A stretch of DNA of 64,000 bases, taken from positions 3,323,001-3,387,000 of the forward strand of contig NZ_CP099966.1 of NCBI RefSeq assembly GCF_025403485.1, given 5' to 3'. The position numbers were made by a program, and so were the translations under genes. The stretch's first letter is position 1, and every line of letters starts with the position of its first letter. The stretch comes from Chryseobacterium paludis (GTDB lineage: Bacteria; Bacteroidota; Bacteroidia; Flavobacteriales; Weeksellaceae). Below are positions 44,175 to 53,296 of the stretch, piece by piece. Below the pieces are notes generated by a model. That model did not search any database. It saw nothing but the letters and a program-made list of their open reading frames with translations, and had not been told where the DNA came from.

Positions 44175-44936
44175 TTACACTTTATCTTTTAACCAGCTGT
44201 AGAGAATTTCATTGAATTCATCTGGTTTTTCCATCATTGCTGCGTGGCCGCATTTGTCAATCCAGAATAGATCTGAATTAGGAATGAACTTATGCATGTC
44301 TTCTGCCACTTCTGGCGGAGTCACATTATCCTGCTTCCCCCAGATCAGACATGTTGGTGTTAAAATCTTTGGAAGATCATTCAACATATTGTGTTTAATG
44401 GCACTTCTTGCAAGCATTACGGTTTTTATCCCTTTCATTCTGTCATTCACCACTCCGAATACCTCATCTACTAAATCTTCTGTTGCTACTGCTGGATCAT
44501 AGAAAACCTCTTCAGTTTTCTTCCTTATATAGAGTCGGTCACTTTTTCTTGGGAAACTATCTCCGAATGTTCTCTCATACAAACCAGAACTTCCGGTTAA
44601 AACAAGATTTTTAACAAGATCAGGCCTTGCCAAAGCTAAAATAAGCCCGACATGTCCGCCCATTGAATTTCCGACAATCGTTACCGGTTCGGAAATATGG
44701 CTCTCTATAAACTTAATAATATATTTTGCTATAGTAGTAAGATTGGTATTGAGTACCGGCAAATCATAGATTGGCAATTGAGGTACATATACCTTAAATC
44801 CTTTCTCCGAAAAAAAATTCACCATCTTATCGAAATTACTCAAACCACCCATTAAACCGTGCAACAGCACCAATGGATGTCCTTCTCCCGCTTCTACAAA
44901 AGTATATTTCTTTTCTTTTTTTGTACTAAATATCAT
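44175..44936 (-). CDS. Alpha/beta-fold hydrolase
   Basis: 253 residues from ATG 44936; the frame stays open to 44981. The oxyanion region is VLLHGLMGGLSNFD, the nucleophile elbow is VGNSMGGH (Ser), the acid lies in WGKQDNVTP, and the catalytic histidine in DKCGHAAMMEKP, so the triad is complete. Cytosolic. Such proteins are usually esterases or lyases acting on small esters; the substrate cannot be told from sequence. It has its own terminator and is divergent from mraZ. Confidence 0.85.
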   Translation of the reverse strand: MIFSTKKEKKYTFVEAGEGHPLVLLHGLMGGLSNFDKMVNFFSEKGFKVYVPQLPIYDLPVLNTNLTTIAKYIIKFIESHISEPVTIVGNSMGGHVGLILALARPDLVKNLVLTGSSGLYERTFGDSFPRKSDRLYIRKKTEEVFYDPAVATEDLVDEVFGVVNDRMKGIKTVMLARSAIKHNMLNDLPKILTPTCLIWGKQDNVTPPEVAEDMHKFIPNSDLFWIDKCGHAAMMEKPDEFNEILYSWLKDKV

Positions 44937-45160
44937 AAAACGCCTTAATAAAGCCTTGCAAAAATACAAATTAAACCTCAAAAATATTTTGATATTCCTA
45001 ATTTAAGATAAAAATAATATAATAACGGCTTTTTGTCCATCTTTTTTAACATCCTTTTTGTTATGGTCTAAATAATAACAAATACAATATTCAAAATATC
45101 AACTACTTACACCATTAACCTTCAATCTTTGATAAAACTTATTAACATTAAGTCAAAAAG

Positions 45161-45185
45161 TGGGAAAAAGTGGGAAGTTTTGGAA
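45161..45185 (+). promoter_or_regulatory. MraZ operator: three TGGGA-like repeats at ten-base spacing
   Basis: TGGGA at 45161-45165, TGGGA at 45171-45175 and TGGAA at 45181-45185, each separated by exactly five bases. E. coli MraZ binds three TGGGN direct repeats with five-base spacers in the mra promoter, so this is the expected autoregulatory site; it lies 23 bases before the mraZ ATG. Confidence 0.85.
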
Positions 45186-45208
45186 ATATTTATATAAATT
45201 TGTCCCAA

Positions 45209-45667
45209 ATGAAGAATTTCATTGGAACATATGAGTGTAAAATAGACGACAAAGGTCGCTTAAAAGTACCTGCATCGCTGATCAAGCAGATGGAGAACTT
45301 TGAAGACAAAGCCTTTGTAGTCAAACGTTCCGTGTTTCAACCTTGCCTGGAAGTTTACCCTATGAAAGCATGGGATAAGTTGATGGACAAAATTAATAAA
45401 CTAAACAGATTCATTAAAAAGAATGCTGATTTCATTAGAATGTTTACGGCAGGAGTAAAAACAGTTGAGTTGGATAACGCAGGCAGATTGCAAATTTCAA
45501 AAGATCTTACCCTTTTCGCAAGTCTTCAAAAAGATATTGTGATAACAAGTGCGGGAGAATTATTTGAAATCTGGGATAAAGACGCATATGAGAAAGTAAT
45601 TTCAACCAATGAAACTGATTTTGCAAGCCTTGCTGAAGATGTGATGGGCTCTTTCGATGAAGAATAA
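45209..45667 (+). CDS. mraZ: Division/cell-wall cluster transcriptional regulator MraZ
   Basis: 152 residues from ATG 45209, immediately after the operator repeats; a frame open from 45170 would start with GTG inside the repeats and is rejected. It carries two SpoVT/AbrB-like halves: FIGTYECKIDDKGRLKVPAS and VKTVELDNAGRLQISKDL, the D-K/A-G-R motifs that read the TGGG repeats. It is the first gene of the dcw cluster and is expected to regulate it and itself. Confidence 0.95.
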   Translation: MKNFIGTYECKIDDKGRLKVPASLIKQMENFEDKAFVVKRSVFQPCLEVYPMKAWDKLMDKINKLNRFIKKNADFIRMFTAGVKTVELDNAGRLQISKDLTLFASLQKDIVITSAGELFEIWDKDAYEKVISTNETDFASLAEDVMGSFDEE

Positions 45668-45707
45668 CTACGCAAAATTGAAAAAAGCGTAAAACACAAA
45701 TTAAAAC

Positions 45708-46601
45708 ATGTATCATAATCCCGTTTTGTTGAAGCAAAGTGTTGATGATTTGGTGACGAATCCAGACGGAACATACGTGGACTGTACTTTTGGTGGCGGA
45801 GGCCATTCAAGAGAAATTTTGAGTAGACTTTCTGATAAAGGAAAACTATTCAGTTTTGACCAAGATTTAGATGCTCTTAAAAATAATATTGATGATCCAA
45901 GATTTACCTTGATCAATCAGAATTTCAGATTTTTAGAGAACTCCTTACTAATGTATGGAATTTCTCAGGTGGACGGAGTTTTGGCAGATCTTGGAGTGTC
46001 ATCTCACCAATTTGATGAAGCTGAAAGAGGATTCTCTACGAGAAGCAATGCTCCTTTGGACATGAGAATGAATGTAATGCAGGGTCTGGATGCTAAAAGA
46101 GTGATCAACGAATATGAAGAAGAGCAACTGGCAGATATTTTTTATTACTACGGTGAATTAAGGGAAGCCAGAAAATTAGCAAGAGATATTGTTCATCACA
46201 GAAAGACCAAGATCATAAATACAACGGAGGACCTGAAAAAACTGTTCAGCTTTCTTCCGCCGCACAAGATTAATAAATTTTATGCACAGCTTTTTCAAGC
46301 CATTAGAATTGAAGTTAATCAGGAGCTTGAGGTTTTAAAAGAAATGCTTGTTCAGGCGTATCAGGTTTTAAGACCTGAAGGAAGATTGGTTGTTATCTCT
46401 TACCATTCTTTAGAAGACCGTTTGGTTAAAAGATTTTTAAAGAACGGAATGTTTGAAGGAGAACCAGCAAGAGATATTTACGGAAATTATAAGAAAGCCT
46501 TTGAGTTACTTAAGAGTAAAGCAATTATTCCAGATGATAAGGAAATTGAAGAAAACTCCAGAGCAAGAAGTGCAAAAATGAGAACAGGAATAAAAATATA
46601 A
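45708..46601 (+). CDS. rsmH: 16S rRNA (cytosine1402-N4) methyltransferase RsmH
   Basis: 297 residues. MYHNPVLLKQSVDDL, the SAM-binding VDCTFGGGGHSREIL, GVLADLGVSSHQFDEAERGF and VISYHSLEDRLVKRF are diagnostic of MraW/RsmH. It methylates the ribosomal P-site nucleotide C1402. Second gene of the dcw cluster, 40 bases after mraZ. Confidence 0.96.
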   Translation: MYHNPVLLKQSVDDLVTNPDGTYVDCTFGGGGHSREILSRLSDKGKLFSFDQDLDALKNNIDDPRFTLINQNFRFLENSLLMYGISQVDGVLADLGVSSHQFDEAERGFSTRSNAPLDMRMNVMQGLDAKRVINEYEEEQLADIFYYYGELREARKLARDIVHHRKTKIINTTEDLKKLFSFLPPHKINKFYAQLFQAIRIEVNQELEVLKEMLVQAYQVLRPEGRLVVISYHSLEDRLVKRFLKNGMFEGEPARDIYGNYKKAFELLKSKAIIPDDKEIEENSRARSAKMRTGIKI

Positions 46602-46602
46602 A

Positions 46603-46659
46603 TGATAAAAGATAAGAGATCAATGATCTTGCTTATCAATTATTAACAATCATTTATCA
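46603..46659. repeat. Intergenic palindromic element, TTATCA type, copy 1
   Basis: Between rsmH and ftsL. TGATAAAAGATAAG (46603-46616) faces CTTATCA (46632-46638) and TTTATCA (46653-46659), so long hairpins can form. Related TTATCA-rich palindromes lie between murE and mraY and between ftsA and ftsZ. Confidence 0.5.
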
Positions 46660-46669
46660 ATAATAAACT

Positions 46670-47035
46670 TTGGCTAAAAGAACAACAAATCGCCCGCAGA
46701 AGAGACTCACTTTTATAGATATTATAAAAGGGAATTTCCTTAACCGGGATGAGATAAAAGTACATTACAAGTATTTTCTATTGCTTTTTGTTCTGATGAT
46801 GGCTATGATCTACAGTAACCACTTAGTGAACAAGAAGATTAAAATTGTAAATGCTTTAAAAGAAGAAACAGAAGAATATAAATCTCGAAATGCATACGCA
46901 CAAAGCAAACTGATCAAAGTAAAAATGGAATCAGAGCTGGGAAAAGAAGTCGCACGGGATTCTTTAATGACACTGGAAAACCATCCTCACAAACTGCTAA
47001 TAAAATTGGATAGTACAGATGCAAAAGCAAAATGA
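46670..47035 (+). CDS. ftsL: FtsL-like cell-division protein
   Basis: 121 residues, TTG start (46670-46672) giving MAKRTTNRPQKR. A basic cytosolic N-terminus, one membrane helix (about 36-54, YFLLLFVLMMAMIYSNHLV) and a short periplasmic coiled-coil (KKIKIVNALKEETEEYKSRN) match bitopic FtsL of Bacteroidota. Position between rsmH and the PBP gene agrees. It overlaps the PBP gene by 17 bases, implying translational coupling. Confidence 0.85.
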   Translation: MAKRTTNRPQKRLTFIDIIKGNFLNRDEIKVHYKYFLLLFVLMMAMIYSNHLVNKKIKIVNALKEETEEYKSRNAYAQSKLIKVKMESELGKEVARDSLMTLENHPHKLLIKLDSTDAKAK

Positions 47036-49010
47036 ATACGATAACAAACGTAAAAAAACGTTAAGGTGGGGCTACCTCTTCGCAGTGGTAGCTTTGTCCG
47101 TGTTTGTACTTTTCTTAGCAAGGATCGTTATTCTTCAAAACACTAATGTTCAGGAAATAAAAGACGATTATATTAATAAAAACTATCGTGAAGCCACTTT
47201 AAAGGCTGCTCGTGGGAATTTATTTGCTTCAGATGGTTCTATTCTGGCAACCACGGTAATGCGTTATGATATCTTTCTTGATTTCAAAACAATGAAGGAT
47301 ACGATCTACAGCAACAATATTGGCGCATTAACGGATTCTTTAAGCAAGATGTTTGGAAAACCAAGAAGTGAATTCAGACAGAAATTTGACGAACAAAAAA
47401 GAAAGAAAAACCAATACTACACTTTAGCAAGAGGATTGGATTTTGATGAATATGATAGAATCCGAAACTTTCCCATTTTTAAAAAAGGAAAGAATAAGGG
47501 CGGATTTATCGTTGACAGAAATTATAAACGAGAACTCGCAACTTCCGAAATTGGTGCCGGAACCATCGGAATGGATAATAGCGAATATAAATCCGGACTG
47601 GAAGGTGCTTTTTCAAAATATTTAACAGGAACTGACGGAAAAAGATTAGAACAGAGAATCAACTCTTCACAGTGGAAACCGATCGACTTCTGGAAAGTGA
47701 AGGAACCTGTGGACGGAGAAGACGTTTATACGACCTTAGATCTTAGAATTCAGGACATTGCGCACTCAGCGTTAGAGAAGCAGTTGGTGAATTTTGAAGC
47801 AAAACATGGAACTGTAATTGTAATGGAAGTGGCAACCGGGAAGGTTCGTGCTCTTGTTAATCTAAGAAGAACCGATTCCGGAGATTATGAAGATGCATAC
47901 AATTATGCTTTAAAAGATAATATAGAACCGGGGTCTACTTTCAAAACTATTTCGCTTTTAGCAGCAATGGATGATGGTTTTATTGATGATAACACTACCG
48001 TAAATGTTGGAAACGGAGTTTGGACTTATGCTAAACAAAGAATCTCCGATGGTCATGGTGGCGGAACTTACGACATCAGTGACGTACTGGCAAAATCCAG
48101 TAATGTAGGAACCGCAAAACTGATTACAAAATATTATGCCGATAAGCCGCAGATATTTCTGGATCACCTAAAACGCTGGAAATTATTTGACAAAATGGAT
48201 CTCGAACTTCCTGGAATCGCAAAACCGAAGATCGTTACTCCACAGAATAAAAGATGGAATGCCGCAACACTGGCTTCTATATCATTTGGCTACTCTTCGA
48301 ATATTAATTTATTACAATTAACGACTTTCTATAATGGAGTTGCTAATAATGGTAAAATGCTGAAGCCTTTATTTATCGACAAAATCATGAAAGATGGTAA
48401 AGTAATGTATAGCGCAAAACCAGAGGTAATGGTTAACAAAATGGCATCAGAAAAAGCGATTAAAATGATGACCAGCGCACTAACCAAAGCAGTAGAAAAA
48501 GGAACAGGTAAGAGTATTTTCACACCAAATCTTAGGATGGCAGGAAAAACAGGAACAGCAAGATTTGAATACTGGCTTCCTGGGCCGATGAAGTACCGGG
48601 CATCTTTTGCTGGTTTTTATCCGGCTGATAATCCGAAGTATACCTGTTATGTAATGATCAGTGAGCCTAATACTGCAAAAGGTTTTTATGGAGCAACTGT
48701 ATCAGCTCCTGTTTTTAAAGAAATTGCTGGAAAAACATTCTTAAAAACGCCTCAAAATGTTGAAAAAGAAATGCTTGTTGACAGAAAGGTAAACCTCAAT
48801 AAAATGGTTGAACCAAATGTTAAGGTCGCAGTAAATAATAGCCAAATGCCTAATGTGGTAGGATTGATTGGTAAAAATGTAATCCCACAGTTAGAAAATT
48901 TAGGATATCGTGTCGATTATAAAGGAGTTGGAAGAATAAAAGAACAATTTCCTTTGGAAGGCACAGGAATCAGTAAGAACCAGAGAATATATTTATCTCT
49001 ACAGAATTAA
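47019..49010 (+). CDS. ftsI: Division penicillin-binding protein (FtsI/PBP3-type) with PASTA domain
   Basis: 663 residues. One N-terminal membrane helix (LRWGYLFAVVALSVFVLFLA), a PBP dimerisation domain (KAARGNLFASDGSILATT) and a transpeptidase domain with the active serine in PGSTFKTISLL (SxxK), SSNVG (SxN) and AGKTGTAR (KTG). The C-terminal 60 residues (MPNVVGLIGKNVIPQLENLG) form a single PASTA domain. It crosslinks septal peptidoglycan with FtsW. Confidence 0.95.
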   Translation: MQKQNEYDNKRKKTLRWGYLFAVVALSVFVLFLARIVILQNTNVQEIKDDYINKNYREATLKAARGNLFASDGSILATTVMRYDIFLDFKTMKDTIYSNNIGALTDSLSKMFGKPRSEFRQKFDEQKRKKNQYYTLARGLDFDEYDRIRNFPIFKKGKNKGGFIVDRNYKRELATSEIGAGTIGMDNSEYKSGLEGAFSKYLTGTDGKRLEQRINSSQWKPIDFWKVKEPVDGEDVYTTLDLRIQDIAHSALEKQLVNFEAKHGTVIVMEVATGKVRALVNLRRTDSGDYEDAYNYALKDNIEPGSTFKTISLLAAMDDGFIDDNTTVNVGNGVWTYAKQRISDGHGGGTYDISDVLAKSSNVGTAKLITKYYADKPQIFLDHLKRWKLFDKMDLELPGIAKPKIVTPQNKRWNAATLASISFGYSSNINLLQLTTFYNGVANNGKMLKPLFIDKIMKDGKVMYSAKPEVMVNKMASEKAIKMMTSALTKAVEKGTGKSIFTPNLRMAGKTGTARFEYWLPGPMKYRASFAGFYPADNPKYTCYVMISEPNTAKGFYGATVSAPVFKEIAGKTFLKTPQNVEKEMLVDRKVNLNKMVEPNVKVAVNNSQMPNVVGLIGKNVIPQLENLGYRVDYKGVGRIKEQFPLEGTGISKNQRIYLSLQN

Positions 49011-49029
49011 AATAATAAGCATCAAAGAA

Positions 49030-50490
49030 ATGCAATTAATTGAATTATTAAACAGAATCCCAACCTTAGATATTCACGGTGATAACACCCGTGAGGTTTC
49101 TGAATTGGTTTTCGACAGCAGAAAGGTTACGGAAAACGCTCTCTATATTGCAGTGAGAGGAACCGTTGCAGATGGACATTCATACATTGCATCTTCTATA
49201 GAAAAAGGAGCAAAAACAATAGTTTGTGAAGAATTTCCTGATGATCTGGATGATAACATTACCTATGTAAAAGTAAAAGACTCATCTAAAACTCTGGGAC
49301 ATTTGGCTTCTAATTTTTACGGTAATCCTTCAGAGAAATTAAAACTGATCGGTGTTACCGGAACTAATGGAAAAACATCAGTTTCAACATTACTATTTGA
49401 TGTTTTCAAGAATTTAGGATATGATTCTGCACTGCTTTCAACGGTAGAAATAAGAATTGGAAACGAAATAATCCCGGCAACTCATACCACTCCTGATGTT
49501 ATTACCATCAATCAGATCTTAGCTAAAGCTCTTGATGCAGGTTGTGAATTTGCTTTTATGGAGGTAAGTTCCCATGGAATTGCTCAAAACAGAATAGAGG
49601 GATTACATTTTAAGATCGCTGGATTTACCAATCTTACACATGATCATTTAGACTATCATAAAACATTTGATGATTATCTGAAAACGAAGAAAAGATTCTT
49701 TGATGAGCTTCAGGATACCGCCGTAGCGATTACCAATATCGATGATAAAAATGGTAATGTGATGCTTCAAAACACAAAGGCTGCCAAAAGGTCTTATGCT
49801 TTGAAAACAATGGCTGATTATCACGGGAAAGCTTTAGAGATTGATTTCAATGGAATGTTATTGAATTTCAATGGAAAAGAATTCTGGACCACATTAACCG
49901 GGAGATTTAATGTTTACAATCTGTTGCTTGTTTTTGGAATCGCATCAGAACTGGGATTTGAGCAAAGTGAAATTCTTCAGGCGATCAGTATCCTGAAAAG
50001 AGTTTCAGGGAGATTCGAAACTTTTAAATCTGATGGTGGCATCTTCTTTATTGTTGATTATGCACACACACCAGATGCATTGGAGAACATTCTCGATAGC
50101 ATTAACGATATCAGAACAAAAAATGAAAGGCTGATTACAGTTTTCGGTTGTGGAGGAGACAGAGATCACTCGAAAAGACCCGAAATGGGAAATATTGCAA
50201 CAAAAAAATCTACGTTGGCAATTATCACTTCTGATAACCCGAGAACAGAAGACCCAGCAGTTATTATAAAAGAAATTGAAGCAGGTGTTGAACCACAAAA
50301 TTTCAGCAAATACGCTTCAATTCCAGATAGAAAAGAGGCTATAAAAATGGCTATCAAGTTTGCAGAACCAAAAGATATTGTTTTAGTAGCCGGAAAGGGT
50401 CACGAAAACTATCAGGAGATTAATGGTATAAAACACCATTTTGATGACAAAGAAGTAATTAATGAGCTTTGGAAATTAATGAGCAAGTAG
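49030..50490 (+). CDS. murE: UDP-MurNAc-tripeptide synthetase MurE (meso-DAP adding)
   Basis: 486 residues. N-terminal UDP-MurNAc domain, ATP loop GVTGTNGKTSVSTLL, SSHGIAQNRI and the specificity motif DNPR in SDNPRTEDP. DNPR marks meso-diaminopimelate as the added residue, so the organism should have DAP-type peptidoglycan. Third Mur-step enzyme of the cluster, 19 bases after the PBP gene. Confidence 0.96.
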   Translation: MQLIELLNRIPTLDIHGDNTREVSELVFDSRKVTENALYIAVRGTVADGHSYIASSIEKGAKTIVCEEFPDDLDDNITYVKVKDSSKTLGHLASNFYGNPSEKLKLIGVTGTNGKTSVSTLLFDVFKNLGYDSALLSTVEIRIGNEIIPATHTTPDVITINQILAKALDAGCEFAFMEVSSHGIAQNRIEGLHFKIAGFTNLTHDHLDYHKTFDDYLKTKKRFFDELQDTAVAITNIDDKNGNVMLQNTKAAKRSYALKTMADYHGKALEIDFNGMLLNFNGKEFWTTLTGRFNVYNLLLVFGIASELGFEQSEILQAISILKRVSGRFETFKSDGGIFFIVDYAHTPDALENILDSINDIRTKNERLITVFGCGGDRDHSKRPEMGNIATKKSTLAIITSDNPRTEDPAVIIKEIEAGVEPQNFSKYASIPDRKEAIKMAIKFAEPKDIVLVAGKGHENYQEINGIKHHFDDKEVINELWKLMSK

Positions 50491-50499
50491 TTTATAATC

Positions 50500-50552
50500 G
50501 ATAATTGATCAATGCTAGTATTTTTTATCACTCATCAATTATCACTTATCAT
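50500..50552. repeat. Intergenic palindromic element, TTATCA type, copy 2
   Basis: Between murE and mraY. GATAATTGAT (50500-50509) pairs with ATCAATTATC (50534-50543), followed by ATCACTTATCAT (50541-50552), which occurs identically at 60056-60067. Confidence 0.5.
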
Positions 50553-50571
50553 TTATTAACAACAGGAAATT

Positions 50572-51813
50572 ATGTTATATTATTTATACGAATATCTAAC
50601 CAATCATGGAATCCATATCCCGGGACTTGGAATGTTGAAATACATTTCATTTCGTGCCGGAATGGCAGTTCTATTGTCATTGACAATCGCTCTTATTTAC
50701 GGAAAAAGAATCATTAATTACCTGAGAGCAAAGCAAATGGGCGAATTGGTTCGTGATCTTGGGCTCGATGGTCAAAAACAAAAGGAAGGAACTCCAACAA
50801 TGGGAGGTCTTATTATCATCCTTGCTACGATGATTCCTGTTTTGCTTCTGACAAGAATTACCAATGTTTATATCGTTCTTCTCATCATTTCGGTTTTATG
50901 GATGGGGGCTATTGGTTTCGTGGATGATTATTTAAAGAAAGTAAAGAAAAATAAAGACGGCTTAAGCGGTAAATTTAAAATTGTAGGCCAGGTTGGATTA
51001 GGGCTAATTGTTGGAGTTACAATGTATTTCCATCCGGATATTACAGTAAAGAGAAAATATGCAGATGCAAAAGTTGTCAATAGAAATAATGTAGAGCAGA
51101 ATTTTATGCCTACAGAGAAAATTACAGTTTCTACAGTACCTTTTGCCAAAAACAATGAATTCGATTATAGTGGAATGCTATTTTGGATGAATGATAAAGA
51201 TGCTCACGAATGGGCATGGATTGTTTTCATTCCAATTGTTATTTTTATTGTAACAGCAGTTTCAAACGGTGCTAATATTACCGATGGGATCGATGGGCTC
51301 GCGGCGGGCACAAGTACGGTCATACTACTTGCCTTAGCCTTTTTTACCTACGTTTCAGGAAATATCATTTTTGCCGACTATCTCAATATCATGTTCCTCC
51401 CCAATATGGGTGAGACCACCATTTTCGTAGTCGCCATGGTGGGTGCTGTCATTGGTTTCTTTTGGTATAATACCTATCCTGCGCAGGTTTTTATGGGTGA
51501 TACGGGAAGTCTCATGTTAGGGGGAGTTATTGCCGTTTTAGCAATTATATTAAGAAAAGAATTAATGATTCCTGTTTTATGCGGAATCTTTTTAATAGAA
51601 AACATATCTGTTATGTTACAGGTTGTTGTTTTTAAGTATAGAAAAAGAAAATACGGGTTGGAATATGCCCAAAATAATAGATTATTTAAGATGTCTCCAT
51701 TACATCACCATTATCAAAAGGATGGTTTTCACGAAAGTAAAATCGTTAACAGAATGATTATCATTGGTGTAATGCTGGCTATAGTATGTCTGATCACATT
51801 GAAAATGAGATAG
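50572..51813 (+). CDS. mraY: Phospho-MurNAc-pentapeptide translocase MraY
   Basis: 413 residues, about ten membrane helices. [25 protein letters not shown] (aspartate pair), [22 protein letters not shown] and the C-terminal [11 protein letters not shown] motif are diagnostic. It makes lipid I at the inner membrane. The loop of about 60 residues between helices 3 and 4 ([17 protein letters not shown]) is longer than in E. coli (360 residues), as usual in Bacteroidota. Confidence 0.97.
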   Translation: MLYYLYEYLTNHGIHIPGLGMLKYISFRAGMAVLLSLTIALIYGKRIINYLRAKQMGELVRDLGLDGQKQKEGTPTMGGLIIILATMIPVLLLTRITNVYIVLLIISVLWMGAIGFVDDYLKKVKKNKDGLSGKFKIVGQVGLGLIVGVTMYFHPDITVKRKYADAKVVNRNNVEQNFMPTEKITVSTVPFAKNNEFDYSGMLFWMNDKDAHEWAWIVFIPIVIFIVTAVSNGANITDGIDGLAAGTSTVILLALAFFTYVSGNIIFADYLNIMFLPNMGETTIFVVAMVGAVIGFFWYNTYPAQVFMGDTGSLMLGGVIAVLAIILRKELMIPVLCGIFLIENISVMLQVVVFKYRKRKYGLEYAQNNRLFKMSPLHHHYQKDGFHESKIVNRMIIIGVMLAIVCLITLKMR

Positions 51814-51878
51814 AATTAATTTAAAAATTGAACGATTTAAATACTAAAAAAATCGTCAATCATTTAATCAAAATTAAT

Positions 51879-53204
51879 ATGAAAATAGTTGTTTTAGGGG
51901 GTGGGGAAAGTGGCTGTGGAGCCGCTTATTTAGCTAAAAAGAAAGGTTTGGAAGTATTTCTTTCAGACAAAGGAACTATTAAGGATAACTATAAGCAGTT
52001 TCTGACCGAAAACAACATTGAATTTGAAGAAGGAAATCACGATGAGGAAAGAGTTTTAAATGCAGACTGGATCGTAAAGAGTCCAGGAATTCCGAAAAAA
52101 GCAGATATTATTTATAAAATTCATCAGAAAGGAATCAGACTTTCCTCTGAAATAGAATTTGCTTCAGAATTCACCAATGCTAAAATAATTGCTATTACAG
52201 GAAGTAATGGAAAAACAACAACGACTTCATTAATCTACTACATTCTTAAAAATGATGGATTAAAGGTGGGTCTGGGTGGAAATATCGGTTACAGTTTTGC
52301 CAAGCAGGTAGCTGATGAGAATCATGAATATTATGTATTGGAAGTAAGTTCTTTCCAATTGGATGATATTCAAAATTTCAGGCCTTATATTTCTTTGCTT
52401 TTGAATTTGTCACAGGATCACCTGGATCAATATAATTACAATTATGAAGAGTATGCTTTAGCGAAATTCAGAATTGCTGAAAATCAGGAAAATGACAATT
52501 TCTTTATCTACAATAAAGATGATGAAATGAGTAAAAACATTCTTGAAAAATTAGAAATTAAAGCGAAGATGATCCCTTTTTCAACAAAAGAAAAACTGTC
52601 TGAAGGAGGTTTTATTGATAACGATAGTATTATAGTAAAATTAAAGGACGCTTTCTCAATGAAAATTGATGAGCTTTCTTTATTAGGCAATCATAATGTT
52701 GCCAACAGCTTGGCAGCCTCGATGGCTAGTAAAATACTGAATGTCAACAATGAAAGCATTAGAAATTCATTAATGACATTTCAGGCTGTAGAACATAGGC
52801 TGGAATTTGTTTCCGAAATTGATGGAGTAAAATATATCAATGACAGCAAAGCAACCAACGTTAATGCTACTTATTATGCCTTAGAAAGCATGAAAGCACC
52901 AACTGTTTGGATTGTAGGAGGACAGGATAAAGGAAACGACTATTCAGAGATTGAAGATCTTGTTAAAAGAAAAGTAAAAGCAATCGTATGTTTAGGAATT
53001 GATAATCAAAAAATTATAAACTTCTTTAAAGATAAAAAAGAGTTTATATATGATACCTCAAGCATGGAAGAAGCGGTGAAAATATCAAAATCAATTGCAA
53101 AAAACGGAGATACTGTTTTACTTTCTCCTTGTTGTGCAAGTTTTGACCTTTTCAAAAGCTATGAAGATAGAGGCCGACAATTTAAAGAGCAAGTATTAAA
53201 ATAA
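51879..53204 (+). CDS. murD: UDP-MurNAc-L-alanine:D-glutamate ligase MurD
   Basis: 441 residues from ATG 51879, which gives the usual MKIVVLGGGESGCGAAYLA start; the frame is open from a TTG at 51828 but those codons are AT-rich and add nothing conserved. ATP loop ITGSNGKTTTTSLIYY, EVSSFQLDDI, and NDSKATNVNATYYAL are conserved MurD blocks. It adds D-glutamate to UDP-MurNAc-L-Ala. Confidence 0.95.
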   Translation: MKIVVLGGGESGCGAAYLAKKKGLEVFLSDKGTIKDNYKQFLTENNIEFEEGNHDEERVLNADWIVKSPGIPKKADIIYKIHQKGIRLSSEIEFASEFTNAKIIAITGSNGKTTTTSLIYYILKNDGLKVGLGGNIGYSFAKQVADENHEYYVLEVSSFQLDDIQNFRPYISLLLNLSQDHLDQYNYNYEEYALAKFRIAENQENDNFFIYNKDDEMSKNILEKLEIKAKMIPFSTKEKLSEGGFIDNDSIIVKLKDAFSMKIDELSLLGNHNVANSLAASMASKILNVNNESIRNSLMTFQAVEHRLEFVSEIDGVKYINDSKATNVNATYYALESMKAPTVWIVGGQDKGNDYSEIEDLVKRKVKAIVCLGIDNQKIINFFKDKKEFIYDTSSMEEAVKISKSIAKNGDTVLLSPCCASFDLFKSYEDRGRQFKEQVLK

Positions 53205-53205
53205 C

Positions 53206-53282
53206 TGTATTCATGTAAAATGTACTAAAGTATTAATGATCCCAAACGGTTAAAGTACACGAATACATTTTACATCAATACA
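53206..53282. repeat. Intergenic palindromic element, TGTATT/AATACA type, copy 1
   Basis: Between murD and ftsW. The left arm TGTATTCATGTAAAATGTAC (53206-53225) faces TACATTTTACATCAATACA (53264-53282). The same pair of arms recurs between ftsZ and yqeY (62026-62101), so this is a repeated mobile-like or regulatory element. Confidence 0.65.
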
Positions 53283-53296
53283 TGAATACATAAAGT

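Noticed and set aside
45507..45810. Two minus-strand ORFs opposite mraZ and rsmH
   Set aside because: Shadow frames fully inside well-recognised genes on the other strand, with no signal or motif.
51828..51878. N-terminal extension of MurD from a TTG
   Set aside because: The 17 extra residues are AT-rich and non-conserved; ATG 51879 gives the standard MurD start.
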